A DNA stretch of 39,635 nt from JBOIBN01 sp050739575 (GTDB lineage Bacteria; Pseudomonadota; Gammaproteobacteria; JAKDMP01), in assembly GCA_050739575.1 (NCBI GenBank), contig JBOIBN010000016.1, forward strand, positions 1 through 39,635, in the 5' to 3' direction. The first letter of the stretch is position 1; every line of letters starts with the position of its first letter. The notes under the pieces were generated by a model, which was not told the origin of the DNA, made no database searches, and saw nothing but the letters and a program-made list of their open reading frames with translations. Both the position numbers and the translations under genes were made by a program. This document shows, in pieces, positions 23,341-31,710 of the stretch.

Positions 23341-23877
23341 GTGCGCAAATCAATCATTTTATTACTCGGCCTCCTGATTTGCGGCAGTGCCGTTGCCGGT
23401 GTCAAACCGGGTGTTATCCCGCCCGATTACCTGGGCAAAACCGTGACCGGGAAACCGGTACATCTGTCGGCGCTACGCGGCAAGATCGTCGTGATCAGCT
23501 TCTGGGCAACCTGGTGCCATTATTGCCTCAAGGAGTTGCCTACACTGGCCGGATTGCAGTCGATCGCTACCCGGCGCGGATTGCGCATGCAGGTGGTGGC
23601 AGTCGATTACGAGGAGCCGCGCCGGACTTTCGTCCATAACGCCCACATCCTGAAACCGCGCCTGCCGGGCCTGCTCCTCACCTGGGACGGCGATGGCAGA
23701 ATCGGTAAACCTTACGGGGTTACAGGTCTTCCATTCATGGTCATGCTGCATGGCGACGGCACTGTAGCGTACGTCCATATCGGCTACGACGAGAGCGAAC
23801 TCGACACCTTGTTCAAGGAAATAAACGAACTTCTCAACGAACCGGTGACGCATCCGGACGCTAAAGCCGGAGGATAA
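23341..23877 (+). CDS. TlpA/ResA-like periplasmic thioredoxin
   Basis: 178 residues. A signal peptide covers about residues 1-20 (IILLLGLLICGSAVA). The redox-active motif WATWCHYCLKELP (CxxC with HY between) follows the strand GKIVVISFW. The cis-proline loop is GVTGLPFMVML. This is typical of membrane-exported TlpA-family disulfide reductases, which reduce target cysteines in the periplasm, often for cytochrome maturation. The specific target is unknown. It starts with GTG 23341. It is followed 6 nt later by sixA. Confidence 0.88.
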   Translation: MRKSIILLLGLLICGSAVAGVKPGVIPPDYLGKTVTGKPVHLSALRGKIVVISFWATWCHYCLKELPTLAGLQSIATRRGLRMQVVAVDYEEPRRTFVHNAHILKPRLPGLLLTWDGDGRIGKPYGVTGLPFMVMLHGDGTVAYVHIGYDESELDTLFKEINELLNEPVTHPDAKAGG

Positions 23878-23883
23878 ACTGCC

Positions 23884-24378
23884 GTGACTATGCGGCTGCT
23901 GGTGATGCGCCACGGCCCCGCAGAACCCTGCGGAGCAGAGGGTGATGCTGCCCGGCGCCTGAGTCCGGACGGCCGGGAACATACCCGGGTCGCCGCCGCC
24001 GCGCTCGCCCGTATCCTGCCCGCGCCGAAACGCATCTATACCAGTCCTCTCCTGCGCGCCCGCGAAACCGCGGAACTCCTGGCCGCAGCCTTTGGCATGG
24101 ACGCGCCAGTCGCGACGCCCCTGCTCGCGCCCGGCTTCGAGCGGAAACGAATCGCGAATGAACTGGCCCGTGCCAACGTCGAGCCGCTCGCAATCGTCGG
24201 GCACGAGCCGGATCTCTCCGCTTTCGTCGGCTGGCTGATCGGCGGCGGCGCCCGCATCCGGCTCGGCAAGGGTGCGGCCTGTCTGCTCGAGTTCGCTCCG
24301 CCCGACAACGCGACACTGTGGGCGCTCTATCCGCTTGATGCTTTCGCCCATCTTCCGCTGGACCGGACCGGAGAATAG
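23884..24378 (+). CDS. sixA: Phosphohistidine phosphatase SixA
   Basis: Histidine phosphatase superfamily, about 164 residues. The nucleophile motif is LLVMRHGPAEP (RHG) near the N-terminus. RIYTSPLLRARETAELL and AIVGHEPDLSAFVGWL provide the second Arg and His. SixA removes phosphate from phosphohistidine, acting on the nitrogen PTS protein NPr in E. coli. GTG 23884 is preferred to ATG 23890 because GGAGG lies 10 nt upstream of it. The gene converges on ppk1 with a repeat element between. Confidence 0.88.
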   Translation: MTMRLLVMRHGPAEPCGAEGDAARRLSPDGREHTRVAAAALARILPAPKRIYTSPLLRARETAELLAAAFGMDAPVATPLLAPGFERKRIANELARANVEPLAIVGHEPDLSAFVGWLIGGGARIRLGKGAACLLEFAPPDNATLWALYPLDAFAHLPLDRTGE

Positions 24379-24477
24379 CCCGATCGCCTGCAGCTCGCAC
24401 GCTCCAAGACTCGAAACAGGCTTACCCGCCGACTCCGGTTAGAGCTTATTGCAGTGACGGCGTCTCGTGGTTTAAAA

Positions 24478-24700
24478 GAACCTCTGATTTATTCAGAGCT
24501 TCCGCGTAGTGCATGGATGCACCACCGCGAATCGTGTAGGAGCGACGGTCCCCGTCGCGATAGACTTTGCAACTACCGACGCCGCAATCGCGGTCGGGAC
24601 GACCGCTCCCACAACACTTGATTTGGCGTGAGGCAAGTCCGGACATGTACGGACTTGCCGCCTCTGATCAATTCACGGATGAATTGATCAGAGTTTCCTC
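24478..24700. mobile_element. MITE-like element, copy 2, with nested repeats
   Basis: The left end GAACCTCTGATTTATTC (24478-24494) is identical over its first 16 bases to copy 1. The right end, inverted, reads GGAAACTCTGATCAATTC (24698-24681). Inside are a GTAGGAGCG...GTCGCGAT unit and its inverted partner ATCGCGGTC...CGCTCCCAC (24538-24612), a widespread proteobacterial repeat type. A perfect 10-bp stem GGCAAGTCCG/CGGACTTGCC (24632-24659) and a perfect 13-bp hairpin CTCTGATCAATTC/GAATTGATCAGAG (24662-24693) follow. This fills the 326-nt gap between convergent sixA and ppk1, and I see no gene in it. The last hairpin could limit ppk1 read-through but lacks a T-run. Confidence 0.55.
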
Positions 24701-24704
24701 AAGT

Positions 24705-26873
24705 TTACATCCCGCCGATTCGGTGCAGATCGCCCGAGCGCGGCCGGTCGCGGCTGGAAACGGGTGTTTCGGACGCCGACCGGTCGTGTCCCGTCTTCCC
24801 GCCTTCCACTGCGAGGTGCCTGAGCAATTCCTGCTGCGCCCGGCGCGTGGTCCGTCCGCGCGGATGCACGGCGCGGTAGCTGCCGTCGGAACCGAGCACC
24901 CAGGCTTGGCGGTTGTCGCGCAGATACAGCGCAAGCGCGCGGAGTATGCGCCGGCGCAGCGAAGCCGATTCGATCGGAAAGGCAACTTCCACGCGCCGGA
25001 AGAGATTGCGTTCCATCAGGTCCGCGCTCGCCAGATAAAGTGCGGGGTTGCCTGCATTGTAGAAATAATAAATGCGCCCGTGTTCGAGAAAGCGCCCGAC
25101 GATCGAGCGCACGCGGATGTTTTCCGAGATGCCGGGGACGCCCGGGCGGAGACAGCACATGCCGCGCACGATGAGCGCGATCTCCACTCCCGCCCGGCTT
25201 GCCTGGTAAAGCGCCTGGATCACCCCGGCCTCGGTGAGACCGTTGACCTTGATGATGATTCGCGCCCGCCTTCCGGCCCGCGCATGTTCGGCCTCGCGCT
25301 CGATCAGCCGCAGGAGTTCCTCGCGCAGGCTGAAGGGCGATTCGAGGAGCTTCGTCATGCGCGAAACATGCCCGAGGCCGGTCAGAGCCATGAACAGCCG
25401 ATGCACGTCTTCGCCGAGCGCCGGATCGACGGTCAACAGACCGTAATCGCAGTACAGCCGCGCCGTGTCCGGATGATAGTTACCGGTGCCCAAATGCACA
25501 TAACGGCGCAGCAGTCCGTTTTCGCGGCGCACGACGAGCAGCAACTTGGCGTGCGTCTTGCGCTCCACCACGCCGTAGACGACGTGCACGCCCGCATCCT
25601 GCAGACGCGCGGCGAGCGCAATGTTCTCCGCTTCGTCGAAGCGCGCGCGCAGCTCGATTACGACCGTGACTTCCTTGCCGCCGTTAGCCGCCTCGACCAG
25701 GATGTCCACCACCTGCGAGTGCGGACCGGTGCGATAAAGCGTTTGCTTAATCGCGAGCACGTCCGGATCATGTGCTGCCTGACGCATGAATTCGAGCAGC
25801 GGAGCGAAGGATTCGAAGGGATGATGCAGGAGAATATCGCCGGCGCGCACGGCGACGAAGTAATCCTCACCTTCGCGCAGGCGGCGCGGTACCGCCGGCG
25901 TGAAGACGGGCCATTTGAGATCGGGACGGTCCACCATGTCGAGCAGCGCCGCCAGCCGCCCGACATTGACCGGGCCTTCCACCCGATAAAGATCGGTCTC
26001 CTCGAGCTCGAAATGTCGCAGCAGGAAGCGCGCGTGAACCGCTGGGCACAGCGAAGCCACCTCGAGGCGTACCGCCGATCCGTAGCGGCGCGAGCCGAGT
26101 TCGACGCGCAGCGCCTTCACCAAATCGTCTATTTCCTCTTCGTCGAGATAGAGTTCGCTGTCGCGCGTCACCCGGAACTGGTAGCAGCCCGAAGCGGCCA
26201 TGCCGGGGAACAGCGCCTCCACGTGCGCGTGGATGATCGAGGAGAGAAAGACGAAATCGTGCGCGCCGCTGTCCGTGAGTGCATGCGGAACCTGCACCAG
26301 CCGCGGCAGCGCGCGCGGGGTCTGGACCACGGCATATCTGGCGTCACGTCCGAAGGCGTCGCGGCCGGAAAGCGTCACCAGGAAATTCAGGCTCTTGTTG
26401 AGAATCCGTGGAAACGGGTGCGCGGGATCGAGCCCGATCGGCGAGAGCACCGGCTCGAGTTCGCTTGCAAAGTAGTGCCTTATCCACTCCTGCACCGCCG
26501 CGCTCCAGGTGTCGCGGCGCAAAAAGCGGACGCCCTCGGCGTCGAGCGCCGGTATGAGTTCATCGTTGAGCACGCGGTATTGCTCGCGAATCAGGGCGTG
26601 CGCGCGTTCGCCTACGTGCGCCATTACCTCGGCCGGCGGGCGATTGGTCGGATCGAGCGGGCCCAGTCCCAGCGAAAGCCGTTGTTTGAGCGCCGCGACC
26701 CGGACTTCGAAGAACTCGTCCATGTTGGTCGCGGTGATGGTAAGAAAGCGCAGGCGTTCGAGCAGCGGCACGTCCGGATCCGTCGCCTGCGCGAGCACCC
26801 GCCGGTTGAAGGCTAGCTGGCTGATCTCGCGATCGAGATAGAGGCCGGGATCCTTGAGAACATCGTCGCTCAT
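24705..26873 (-). CDS. ppk1: Polyphosphate kinase 1
   Basis: Reversibly polymerises ATP gamma-phosphate into polyphosphate, as a membrane-associated homotetramer. 722 residues, usual for PPK1. The N-terminal domain starts YLDREISQLAFNRRVL and NMDEFFEVRVAALK. The catalytic PLD-like domains include IKQTLYRTGPHSQVVDIL, FDEAENIALAARL and YVHLGTGNYHPDTARLY, with the autophosphorylated His in the last. KVNGLTEAGVIQALYQASR and MCCLRPGVPGISENIRVRSI follow. ATG 26873 gives the standard N-terminus, and upstream in-frame codons are unlike the family. A TACAAT box places transcription almost at the start codon. Confidence 0.96.
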   Translation of the reverse strand: MSDDVLKDPGLYLDREISQLAFNRRVLAQATDPDVPLLERLRFLTITATNMDEFFEVRVAALKQRLSLGLGPLDPTNRPPAEVMAHVGERAHALIREQYRVLNDELIPALDAEGVRFLRRDTWSAAVQEWIRHYFASELEPVLSPIGLDPAHPFPRILNKSLNFLVTLSGRDAFGRDARYAVVQTPRALPRLVQVPHALTDSGAHDFVFLSSIIHAHVEALFPGMAASGCYQFRVTRDSELYLDEEEIDDLVKALRVELGSRRYGSAVRLEVASLCPAVHARFLLRHFELEETDLYRVEGPVNVGRLAALLDMVDRPDLKWPVFTPAVPRRLREGEDYFVAVRAGDILLHHPFESFAPLLEFMRQAAHDPDVLAIKQTLYRTGPHSQVVDILVEAANGGKEVTVVIELRARFDEAENIALAARLQDAGVHVVYGVVERKTHAKLLLVVRRENGLLRRYVHLGTGNYHPDTARLYCDYGLLTVDPALGEDVHRLFMALTGLGHVSRMTKLLESPFSLREELLRLIEREAEHARAGRRARIIIKVNGLTEAGVIQALYQASRAGVEIALIVRGMCCLRPGVPGISENIRVRSIVGRFLEHGRIYYFYNAGNPALYLASADLMERNLFRRVEVAFPIESASLRRRILRALALYLRDNRQAWVLGSDGSYRAVHPRGRTTRRAQQELLRHLAVEGGKTGHDRSASETPVSSRDRPRSGDLHRIGGM

Positions 26874-26880
26874 CCGCGTG

Positions 26881-26886
26881 ATTGTA
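26881..26886 (-). promoter_or_regulatory. Possible -10 element of ppk1
   Basis: The minus strand reads TACAAT, predicting a start near 26874, one base before the ppk1 ATG. A good -35 is not seen at 17-18 bp. Confidence 0.3.
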
Positions 26887-27033
26887 GCCCTCCGGATGCG
26901 CCGAATCGTTAAAAAACGATGCATCCAGGGCGCCCGGACTCACCCGCCCGGCCGCAAGGAACACCTGCCCAAGCTTCGGACTCGGCTTTCCATAACCGCG
27001 CGCGCGGCTCTGCAAGAGCAGGGATTGCGGCGC

Positions 27034-28143
27034 TCAGGGCCGGTGAATCGCGCCGAGAACAACCTTTCGCCGAGCCCCCGTCACTTCGGGCAGGTTGCCC
27101 GGCCGCCCGGCGAGCCTCTCTCTCGCCAACCAGGCGAAGCAGATCGCTTCGATGTAGTCCGGATCCACGCCGAGATCCGCGGTCGTGGTCACCCGTGCGC
27201 CGGGAATACGAGCGGCCAGGCGGCGCATGAACTCCGGATTGTGCACGCCCCCGCCGCAGCAATACACGCGTGCGGGGCGTGCGTACTGTGCGTCGAGGGC
27301 GAGTGCCACGCCGGCGGCGGAAAGCTCGGTCAGAGTTGCTGCGAGATCGGCAGGCGCAATATCCACGCTTTCGGCATGGCGTCGCACCCAGGCGAGGTTG
27401 AAATACTCCGGGCCGCTGCTCTTCGGCGGCGGGCGTGCAAACCACGGGTCGGCGAGCAAGGCCGCGAGTAGCGCTTCGTTGACGCGTCCAGTCGCGGCGA
27501 GACCCCCGTCGCGATCGCAAGACTCGCCCGTCGCCTCGCGCGCCAGCGGGTCCAGCAACGCGTTGGCCGGGCCGACATCGAAGGCGACGACCGACCGGTT
27601 CGGAATGAGCAAGGTCAGGTTAGCGATGCCGCCAAGGTTGAGCACCGCACGCGACTCGCGCGGATCGCTGAAAAACGCGCGATGAAAAATCGGCGCGAGC
27701 GGCGCGCCTTCGCCGCCCGCGGCAAGATCCGCGCGGCGAAAGTCCGCCACCGTGGTAATTCCGGTCGCCTGGGTAATCCGCGCCGGATCGCCCATCTGGA
27801 TCGAAAAACCCGACTCGGGACGGTGCCGCACGGTCTGACCGTGGCTGCCGATTGCACGTACCGACTCCGCGGCCACGCCGGCTTCGGCGAGGAGCGCCGC
27901 GGCGGCCGCGCCGAAGGTCTCTCCGACCGCCGCATCGAGCCGGCCCAGTTCGTCAAGCTGATCGTCCGGCGTGGAACCCGCGGCCAGTGCGCCGAGCGCT
28001 ACCCGCAGAGACGGCGCGTATGGCGTGGTGCGGGCCGCAACGAGTTCGACATTCCTGGCGCCAAACCGAACGAGCGCGGCGTCCACGCCGTCCATGCTGG
28101 TGCCCGACATCAATCCGAGGAATAGTCCACCGCCCTCAGCCAT
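27034..28143 (-). CDS. anmK: Anhydro-N-acetylmuramic acid kinase
   Basis: Phosphorylates and opens 1,6-anhydro-MurNAc to MurNAc-6-P in cell-wall recycling, in the cytoplasm. 369 residues, as in E. coli. Motifs are LFLGLMSGTSMDGVDAAL (substrate and ATP site), IGSHGQTVRHRP, NLGGIANLTLL, FDVGPANALLD and the C-terminal CGGGVHNPEFM. ATG 28143 directly precedes LFLGLMSGTS. It follows the DJ-1-like gene on the same strand with a 64-nt gap. The 160-nt gap to ppk1 probably holds the ppk1 promoter. Confidence 0.95.
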   Translation of the reverse strand: MAEGGGLFLGLMSGTSMDGVDAALVRFGARNVELVAARTTPYAPSLRVALGALAAGSTPDDQLDELGRLDAAVGETFGAAAAALLAEAGVAAESVRAIGSHGQTVRHRPESGFSIQMGDPARITQATGITTVADFRRADLAAGGEGAPLAPIFHRAFFSDPRESRAVLNLGGIANLTLLIPNRSVVAFDVGPANALLDPLAREATGESCDRDGGLAATGRVNEALLAALLADPWFARPPPKSSGPEYFNLAWVRRHAESVDIAPADLAATLTELSAAGVALALDAQYARPARVYCCGGGVHNPEFMRRLAARIPGARVTTTADLGVDPDYIEAICFAWLARERLAGRPGNLPEVTGARRKVVLGAIHRP

Positions 28144-28207
28144 CTTTTGCTCCAACCGTGCCGTACCCGTGCCGATCACGGCCCATGACGGCGTCGTTGC
28201 CGCAAGC

Positions 28208-28852
28208 CTATGCCGGCAGCCGCGGTGACCGCCTTTCTCTAACCGGGTGTTTTTTCTGGAAGATGCGCATGCGCATGAGACGCTCTTCAACGCTCCGGCG
28301 GCGCTCGCCCCCCGCCGCCATGGCGATCAGCGTAAGCGTAAATTCGATCGCCGTTCCCGGTCCGCGCGAGGTGACAAAGGGCCCGTCCACCACCACGGGC
28401 CGGTTTCGATAGCGCCAGTTCGCCGGCTTGCAGTCATCCAGTGCGCCGGGGAAACTCGTCACGCGCCGTCCGCCGAGCAGGTCCGCACGCGCAAGTACCC
28501 GCGGACCGGCGCAGATCGCACCGATGAGTGCACCGTTCTTATGGGCCACGCAAAGCAGGGCGCGCAGTTGCAAATCCTCGGCGAGCTTATCCGCCCCCGT
28601 TCGGCCGCCCGGCAGAACGACAAGTTCGAAATCTTGATCCGCGATCGCGTGCAGACTCTTGTCCGGCACCACGGCAATGCCGTGACCACCCATGACCGCG
28701 CCCGCTGTGAGTCCCGCGATCACGACCTGGATGTCGGCGCGGCGCAGAAGATCGATGATGGTGACCGCTTCGGTCTCTTCGAAGCCTTCGGCTAGCGGAA
28801 CCAGCGCCCTCAAAGCCCTGGCCGGGTTTGCGGGGGGCTTCAGGCGAAACAC
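28208..28852 (-). CDS. DJ-1/PfpI family protein
   Basis: 214 residues of the DJ-1/ThiJ superfamily: ALVPLAEGFEETEAVTIIDLLRR at the N-terminus with the conserved Glu, and the nucleophile elbow IGAICAGPRVLA with its Cys. LVVLPGGRTGAD and VTSFPGALDD are other family segments. Homologues such as YajL act as covalent chaperones or proposed deglycases; the exact role here is not known. A basic C-terminal tail (about 25 residues, rich in Arg) extends beyond the domain. The GTG start at 28852 is tentative: homologues start about 15 residues later, but no better start codon is seen. It lies 10 nt after the HNH gene on the same strand. Confidence 0.88.
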   Translation of the reverse strand: MFRLKPPANPARALRALVPLAEGFEETEAVTIIDLLRRADIQVVIAGLTAGAVMGGHGIAVVPDKSLHAIADQDFELVVLPGGRTGADKLAEDLQLRALLCVAHKNGALIGAICAGPRVLARADLLGGRRVTSFPGALDDCKPANWRYRNRPVVVDGPFVTSRGPGTAIEFTLTLIAMAAGGERRRSVEERLMRMRIFQKKHPVRERRSPRLPA

Positions 28853-28862
28853 AAGGAATGTA

Positions 28863-29474
28863 TCAGGCCGCCGCTTCGACCGGACGGGCGCGCAGCCGTC
28901 CGAGCAGCGGGCTGCTGCGCGGGAAATGCGCCTTCAGGAACTCCATCTGATCGGCGAGTATCCGCCGGCCCTTGAGATAAATATATTCGGCATAGCTCGG
29001 CGTAAAAGGAACCGCGATGAGCTGCATTTCGGCCTCTTCGGGCCGGCGTCCCGCCTTGTGGTTGTTGCAGCGCCGGCAGGCAGTTGCGAGATTACGCCAT
29101 TCGTCGGTTCCGCCGCGGCTGAGCGGCGTCACGTGATCGCGCGAGAGCTGGCGCGCCGGCAGAGTCAGTCCGCAATAGAGACACAGATAGGCGTCGCGCT
29201 TGAACAGCGCCGCGTTGGAAACGGGCGGCACGTAACCGGAAGCCATCCGGCTCGCGGCCACGCTCTTGCCGTAGGTCGCGACGATCGAGTGGATTTCGAG
29301 GCGCGAGCGCAGTCCGCTCGCGGCGTTGATGCCACCGTGCAGATCGAACAGCAACTGGCCGAGCGTGTAGGCGATCTGCTCCAGGCTGTAAAGACGTACC
29401 GCCTCTTGGTAGCCGATCCATTCCAGCGGCAGCCCGGCCGCATCCGTCCGCAAGACCTGTTGAGTCAAATCCAT
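28863..29474 (-). CDS. HNH endonuclease
   Basis: A 203-residue stand-alone HNH protein. Two CxxC pairs that bind zinc (CLYCG and CRRCNNHKAG) frame the nuclease signature LSRDHVTPLSRGGTDEWRNLATA. The N-terminal half (VLRTDAAGLPLEWIGYQEAVRLYSLEQIAYTLG) is typical of a chromosomal HNH family found in many proteobacteria with no restriction or phage genes beside it, as here. The biological role is unknown. ATG 29474 is chosen for fit to that N-terminus, with upstream in-frame ATGs possible at 29507 and 29540. Confidence 0.86.
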   Translation of the reverse strand: MDLTQQVLRTDAAGLPLEWIGYQEAVRLYSLEQIAYTLGQLLFDLHGGINAASGLRSRLEIHSIVATYGKSVAASRMASGYVPPVSNAALFKRDAYLCLYCGLTLPARQLSRDHVTPLSRGGTDEWRNLATACRRCNNHKAGRRPEEAEMQLIAVPFTPSYAEYIYLKGRRILADQMEFLKAHFPRSSPLLGRLRARPVEAAA

Positions 29475-29638
29475 GCGCAGATCCGCATTTCCGCTGCGCT
29501 CAAGCATGACGCGCGCCCGGAGCAAAGTCAAGGACAGCACCCGGCTTGGACGGTTTGCGGTACCGTCGAGGTGGGCACGTACGGTGCGCGCAATGGCGAA
29601 AATTCAGGAGCCGCGGCTACGTCATTGGGATGCGCACC

Positions 29639-29667
29639 GATTCGAGCACGAATCCTGGCTTTATACT
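29639..29667 (+). promoter_or_regulatory. Possible promoter and operator of the copper/oxidase assembly operon
   Basis: A perfect inverted repeat GATTCG-AGCA-CGAATC (29639-29654) sits just before TATACT (29662-29667), a good -10 box. The -35 is weak and overlaps the repeat, as expected for an activator-dependent or repressed promoter. ctaG starts 74 nt after the -10. No regulator gene lies nearby. Confidence 0.35.
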
Positions 29668-29740
29668 GTCGGGGTTGGGAAGGGACTGATTCGGGCGTCC
29701 TTCGAGTAATGCATTCGTCTTTCGATTCGTTTTTTGCGGC

Positions 29741-30595
29741 ATGAGCAATCCTGTCGCCTTTCTCCTGCCCTACGAATTTTCGCCCATCGTGCTCTCGGCC
29801 TGCGGCGCGGCGGCAATCGTCTATGCGAACGGATTCCTGCGTCGAAGGCGTCAGGGGCTCACCGATGGCTGGGCCCGCCCGCTCGCGTTCTTCGTCGGCG
29901 TCGCGCTGATGTACGGCGTGCTGCAGACTCACTATGACTATATGTCGCAGCACATGTTCTTCCTGCATCGCCTGCAGCATCTGGTGCTGCACCATCTGGC
30001 GCCGTTCCTGATCATGCTTTCGGCGCCGGGCGCCATCCTGGTCGCGGGCGTTCCGACGCGGTTTCGCGAACGGGTGCTGCATCCGCTCGCAAAATCGCCC
30101 TTCGTTTGCATCCCCTACCGCATCGTGCAGCAGCCGACTATCGCCGCGCTTTTCTTCGTCGGACTGATTTATCTGTGGCTGATTCCGACGGTTCATTTCT
30201 ACGCCATGCTGAACGTACCGCTCTACGACGCGATGAACTGGAGCATGGCGATTGACGGACTCCTGTTCTGGTATCTGATGCTCCGCTCGCCTGGTCCTCA
30301 GGCGGGCGGCCTTCACTACGGTTGGCGGATGTTGATCCTGGGCGCAGTGATCCCGCCACAGATCGTGGTCGGCGCCTACATCGCGCTCTCGGGCAGGGAC
30401 CTCTACACGATTTACGCGGTCTGTGGACGCCTGTGGCCGATCAGCGCCATGACCGATCAGGTGATCGGCGGACTCGTCACCTGGATACCGGCGGCGATGA
30501 TGAGCTTAATCGGCGCCATCGTCGTGCTGCACCGCTGGATGCACGAAGAAAACCCGACACTTGAACCCGCGCGCAACGAATCGGTCTATGCGTAA
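29741..30595 (+). CDS. ctaG: Cytochrome c oxidase assembly protein, CtaG (caa3) family
   Basis: A 284-residue membrane protein with about seven predicted helices (caa3_CtaG family, not the Cox11 type). The His-rich motif FFLHRLQHLVLHHLAPFLIML, probably metal-binding, and GPQAGGLHYGWRMLIL are characteristic. The family is required for making active caa3-type oxidase in Bacillus. The following copper genes support a role in CuA or CuB assembly. ATG 29741 yields MSNPVAFLLPYEFSPIVL. The stop overlaps the next gene by 8 nt. Confidence 0.9.
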   Translation: MSNPVAFLLPYEFSPIVLSACGAAAIVYANGFLRRRRQGLTDGWARPLAFFVGVALMYGVLQTHYDYMSQHMFFLHRLQHLVLHHLAPFLIMLSAPGAILVAGVPTRFRERVLHPLAKSPFVCIPYRIVQQPTIAALFFVGLIYLWLIPTVHFYAMLNVPLYDAMNWSMAIDGLLFWYLMLRSPGPQAGGLHYGWRMLILGAVIPPQIVVGAYIALSGRDLYTIYAVCGRLWPISAMTDQVIGGLVTWIPAAMMSLIGAIVVLHRWMHEENPTLEPARNESVYA

Positions 30596-31034
30596 TATGC
30601 TTAAATACTCGCTGCCTGCTCTTGTACTTTGCGCATGCCTGCCAGCGGCGGCTTTTGCGCAGCCCTCGATCCACGTCCACGTAACGGGCGGCTGGATCCG
30701 CCTGTTGCCGGGCGATCTGCCGCTCGCCGGTTATTTCACGCTGCGCAACGACGGCGCGCAAGCCGTCAAGCTCGTCGGTGCGTCCGGTCCGGCCTTCACG
30801 CGGATCGAACTGCACCACAGCATGAGCATGCACGGCATGGACAAGATGGTGCCGGTCCCCGATGTCGTCGTTCCCGCGGGAAAGACATTCGCGTTTGCGC
30901 CGGGCGGCTATCATCTGATGCTGTGGCGCAGCGGCACACTGCATGTCGGCGAGAAACTGCCGATCACCCTGAAGTTTGCCGACGGCCGGAAGATTCAGGC
31001 CACCTTCGTCGTCAAGAGCGCCGCAGATGATTAG
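30588..31034 (+). CDS. Periplasmic copper chaperone PCu(A)C
   Basis: 148 residues with a signal peptide (about 1-24, ending PAAAFAQ). The Cu(I) site is exact: His76-x10-Met87-x21-His109-x-Met111, within IELHHSMSMHGMDKM and GGYHLMLW. PCuAC proteins hand copper to the CuA centre of cytochrome oxidase together with SCO proteins, matching the next gene. ATG 30588 overlaps the ctaG end; ATG 30597 is possible. The stop overlaps the SCO start by 8 nt. Confidence 0.93.
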   Translation: MRNMLKYSLPALVLCACLPAAAFAQPSIHVHVTGGWIRLLPGDLPLAGYFTLRNDGAQAVKLVGASGPAFTRIELHHSMSMHGMDKMVPVPDVVVPAGKTFAFAPGGYHLMLWRSGTLHVGEKLPITLKFADGRKIQATFVVKSAADD

Positions 31035-31620
31035 AACCTTTGCCGGCCGAATCGCGCTCATCTGCCTCGCCGCGGTTCTCGTCACGGCCTGCGGCGGCAG
31101 CCAGCAATGGAAAACCAGCAACATTACCGGCGTCATGCCGGACCTTCAGTTCACCCTCACCCGCGACAACGGCAAAACCGTGCATGCGAGCGGCTGGCGC
31201 GGCAAAATCACGTTGCTTTACTTCGGCTATACCCATTGCCCTGATGTCTGCCCATTGACGCTCGCCACCATCGCCCAAGCCCTGAAGAAAATGGGTCCCG
31301 AAGCCAAGCAGGTGCGCGTGCTGTTCGTCAGCGTGGATCCGAAGCGCGATACGCTCCCTGTGCTCAAGACCTATACGCAGGCTTTCAGTCCGCAGATCGT
31401 GGGGCTCACCGGCACGCAGACGCAACTCCAGGCGCTCAGCCGACGCTACCGCGTTTCCTACAGCTACGACCAACCGAACGCCGACGGCAGCTATGCCGTC
31501 AATCACAGCTCCGCGATTTTCGTCTTCGACGGCAAGGGCAAGGTCCGGCTGCTGATGAACTATACCGATGGCGCCGACGCCATGGCGCACGATCTGCGCC
31601 AACTGGTCGCCGAATCCTGA
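31027..31620 (+). CDS. SCO1/SenC family copper metallochaperone lipoprotein
   Basis: 197 residues. Lipobox VTAC (Cys22) predicts membrane anchoring facing the periplasm. The thioredoxin fold carries the copper ligands Cys71 and Cys75 in GYTHCPDVCPLT and His160 in YAVNHSSAIFVFD; FVSVDPKRDTL is conserved. It delivers copper to, or reduces, the CuA site of cytochrome c oxidase. ATG 31027 overlaps the PCuAC stop. The three genes form one overlapping operon. No oxidase structural genes are in the window. Confidence 0.95.
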   Translation: MIRTFAGRIALICLAAVLVTACGGSQQWKTSNITGVMPDLQFTLTRDNGKTVHASGWRGKITLLYFGYTHCPDVCPLTLATIAQALKKMGPEAKQVRVLFVSVDPKRDTLPVLKTYTQAFSPQIVGLTGTQTQLQALSRRYRVSYSYDQPNADGSYAVNHSSAIFVFDGKGKVRLLMNYTDGADAMAHDLRQLVAES

Positions 31621-31710
31621 GCCCAAAGACCGCAGCAGGCTGCCAGCGACCTTTCGTGTTTTCCGGCGTACTGGTAGGATGCACGCGGTAAGCGAGACGG
31701 GATTCGACAA

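Noticed and set aside
24662..24693. Rho-independent terminator for ppk1
   Set aside because: The hairpin is perfect but AT-rich and lacks a downstream T-run on either strand; it is more likely the right end of the MITE-like element.
24567..26816. Long plus-strand open frame of 749 codons opposite ppk1
   Set aside because: It is a mirror frame of a high-GC gene; the minus strand encodes complete PPK1 with its catalytic motifs, and the plus product has no recognisable domain.
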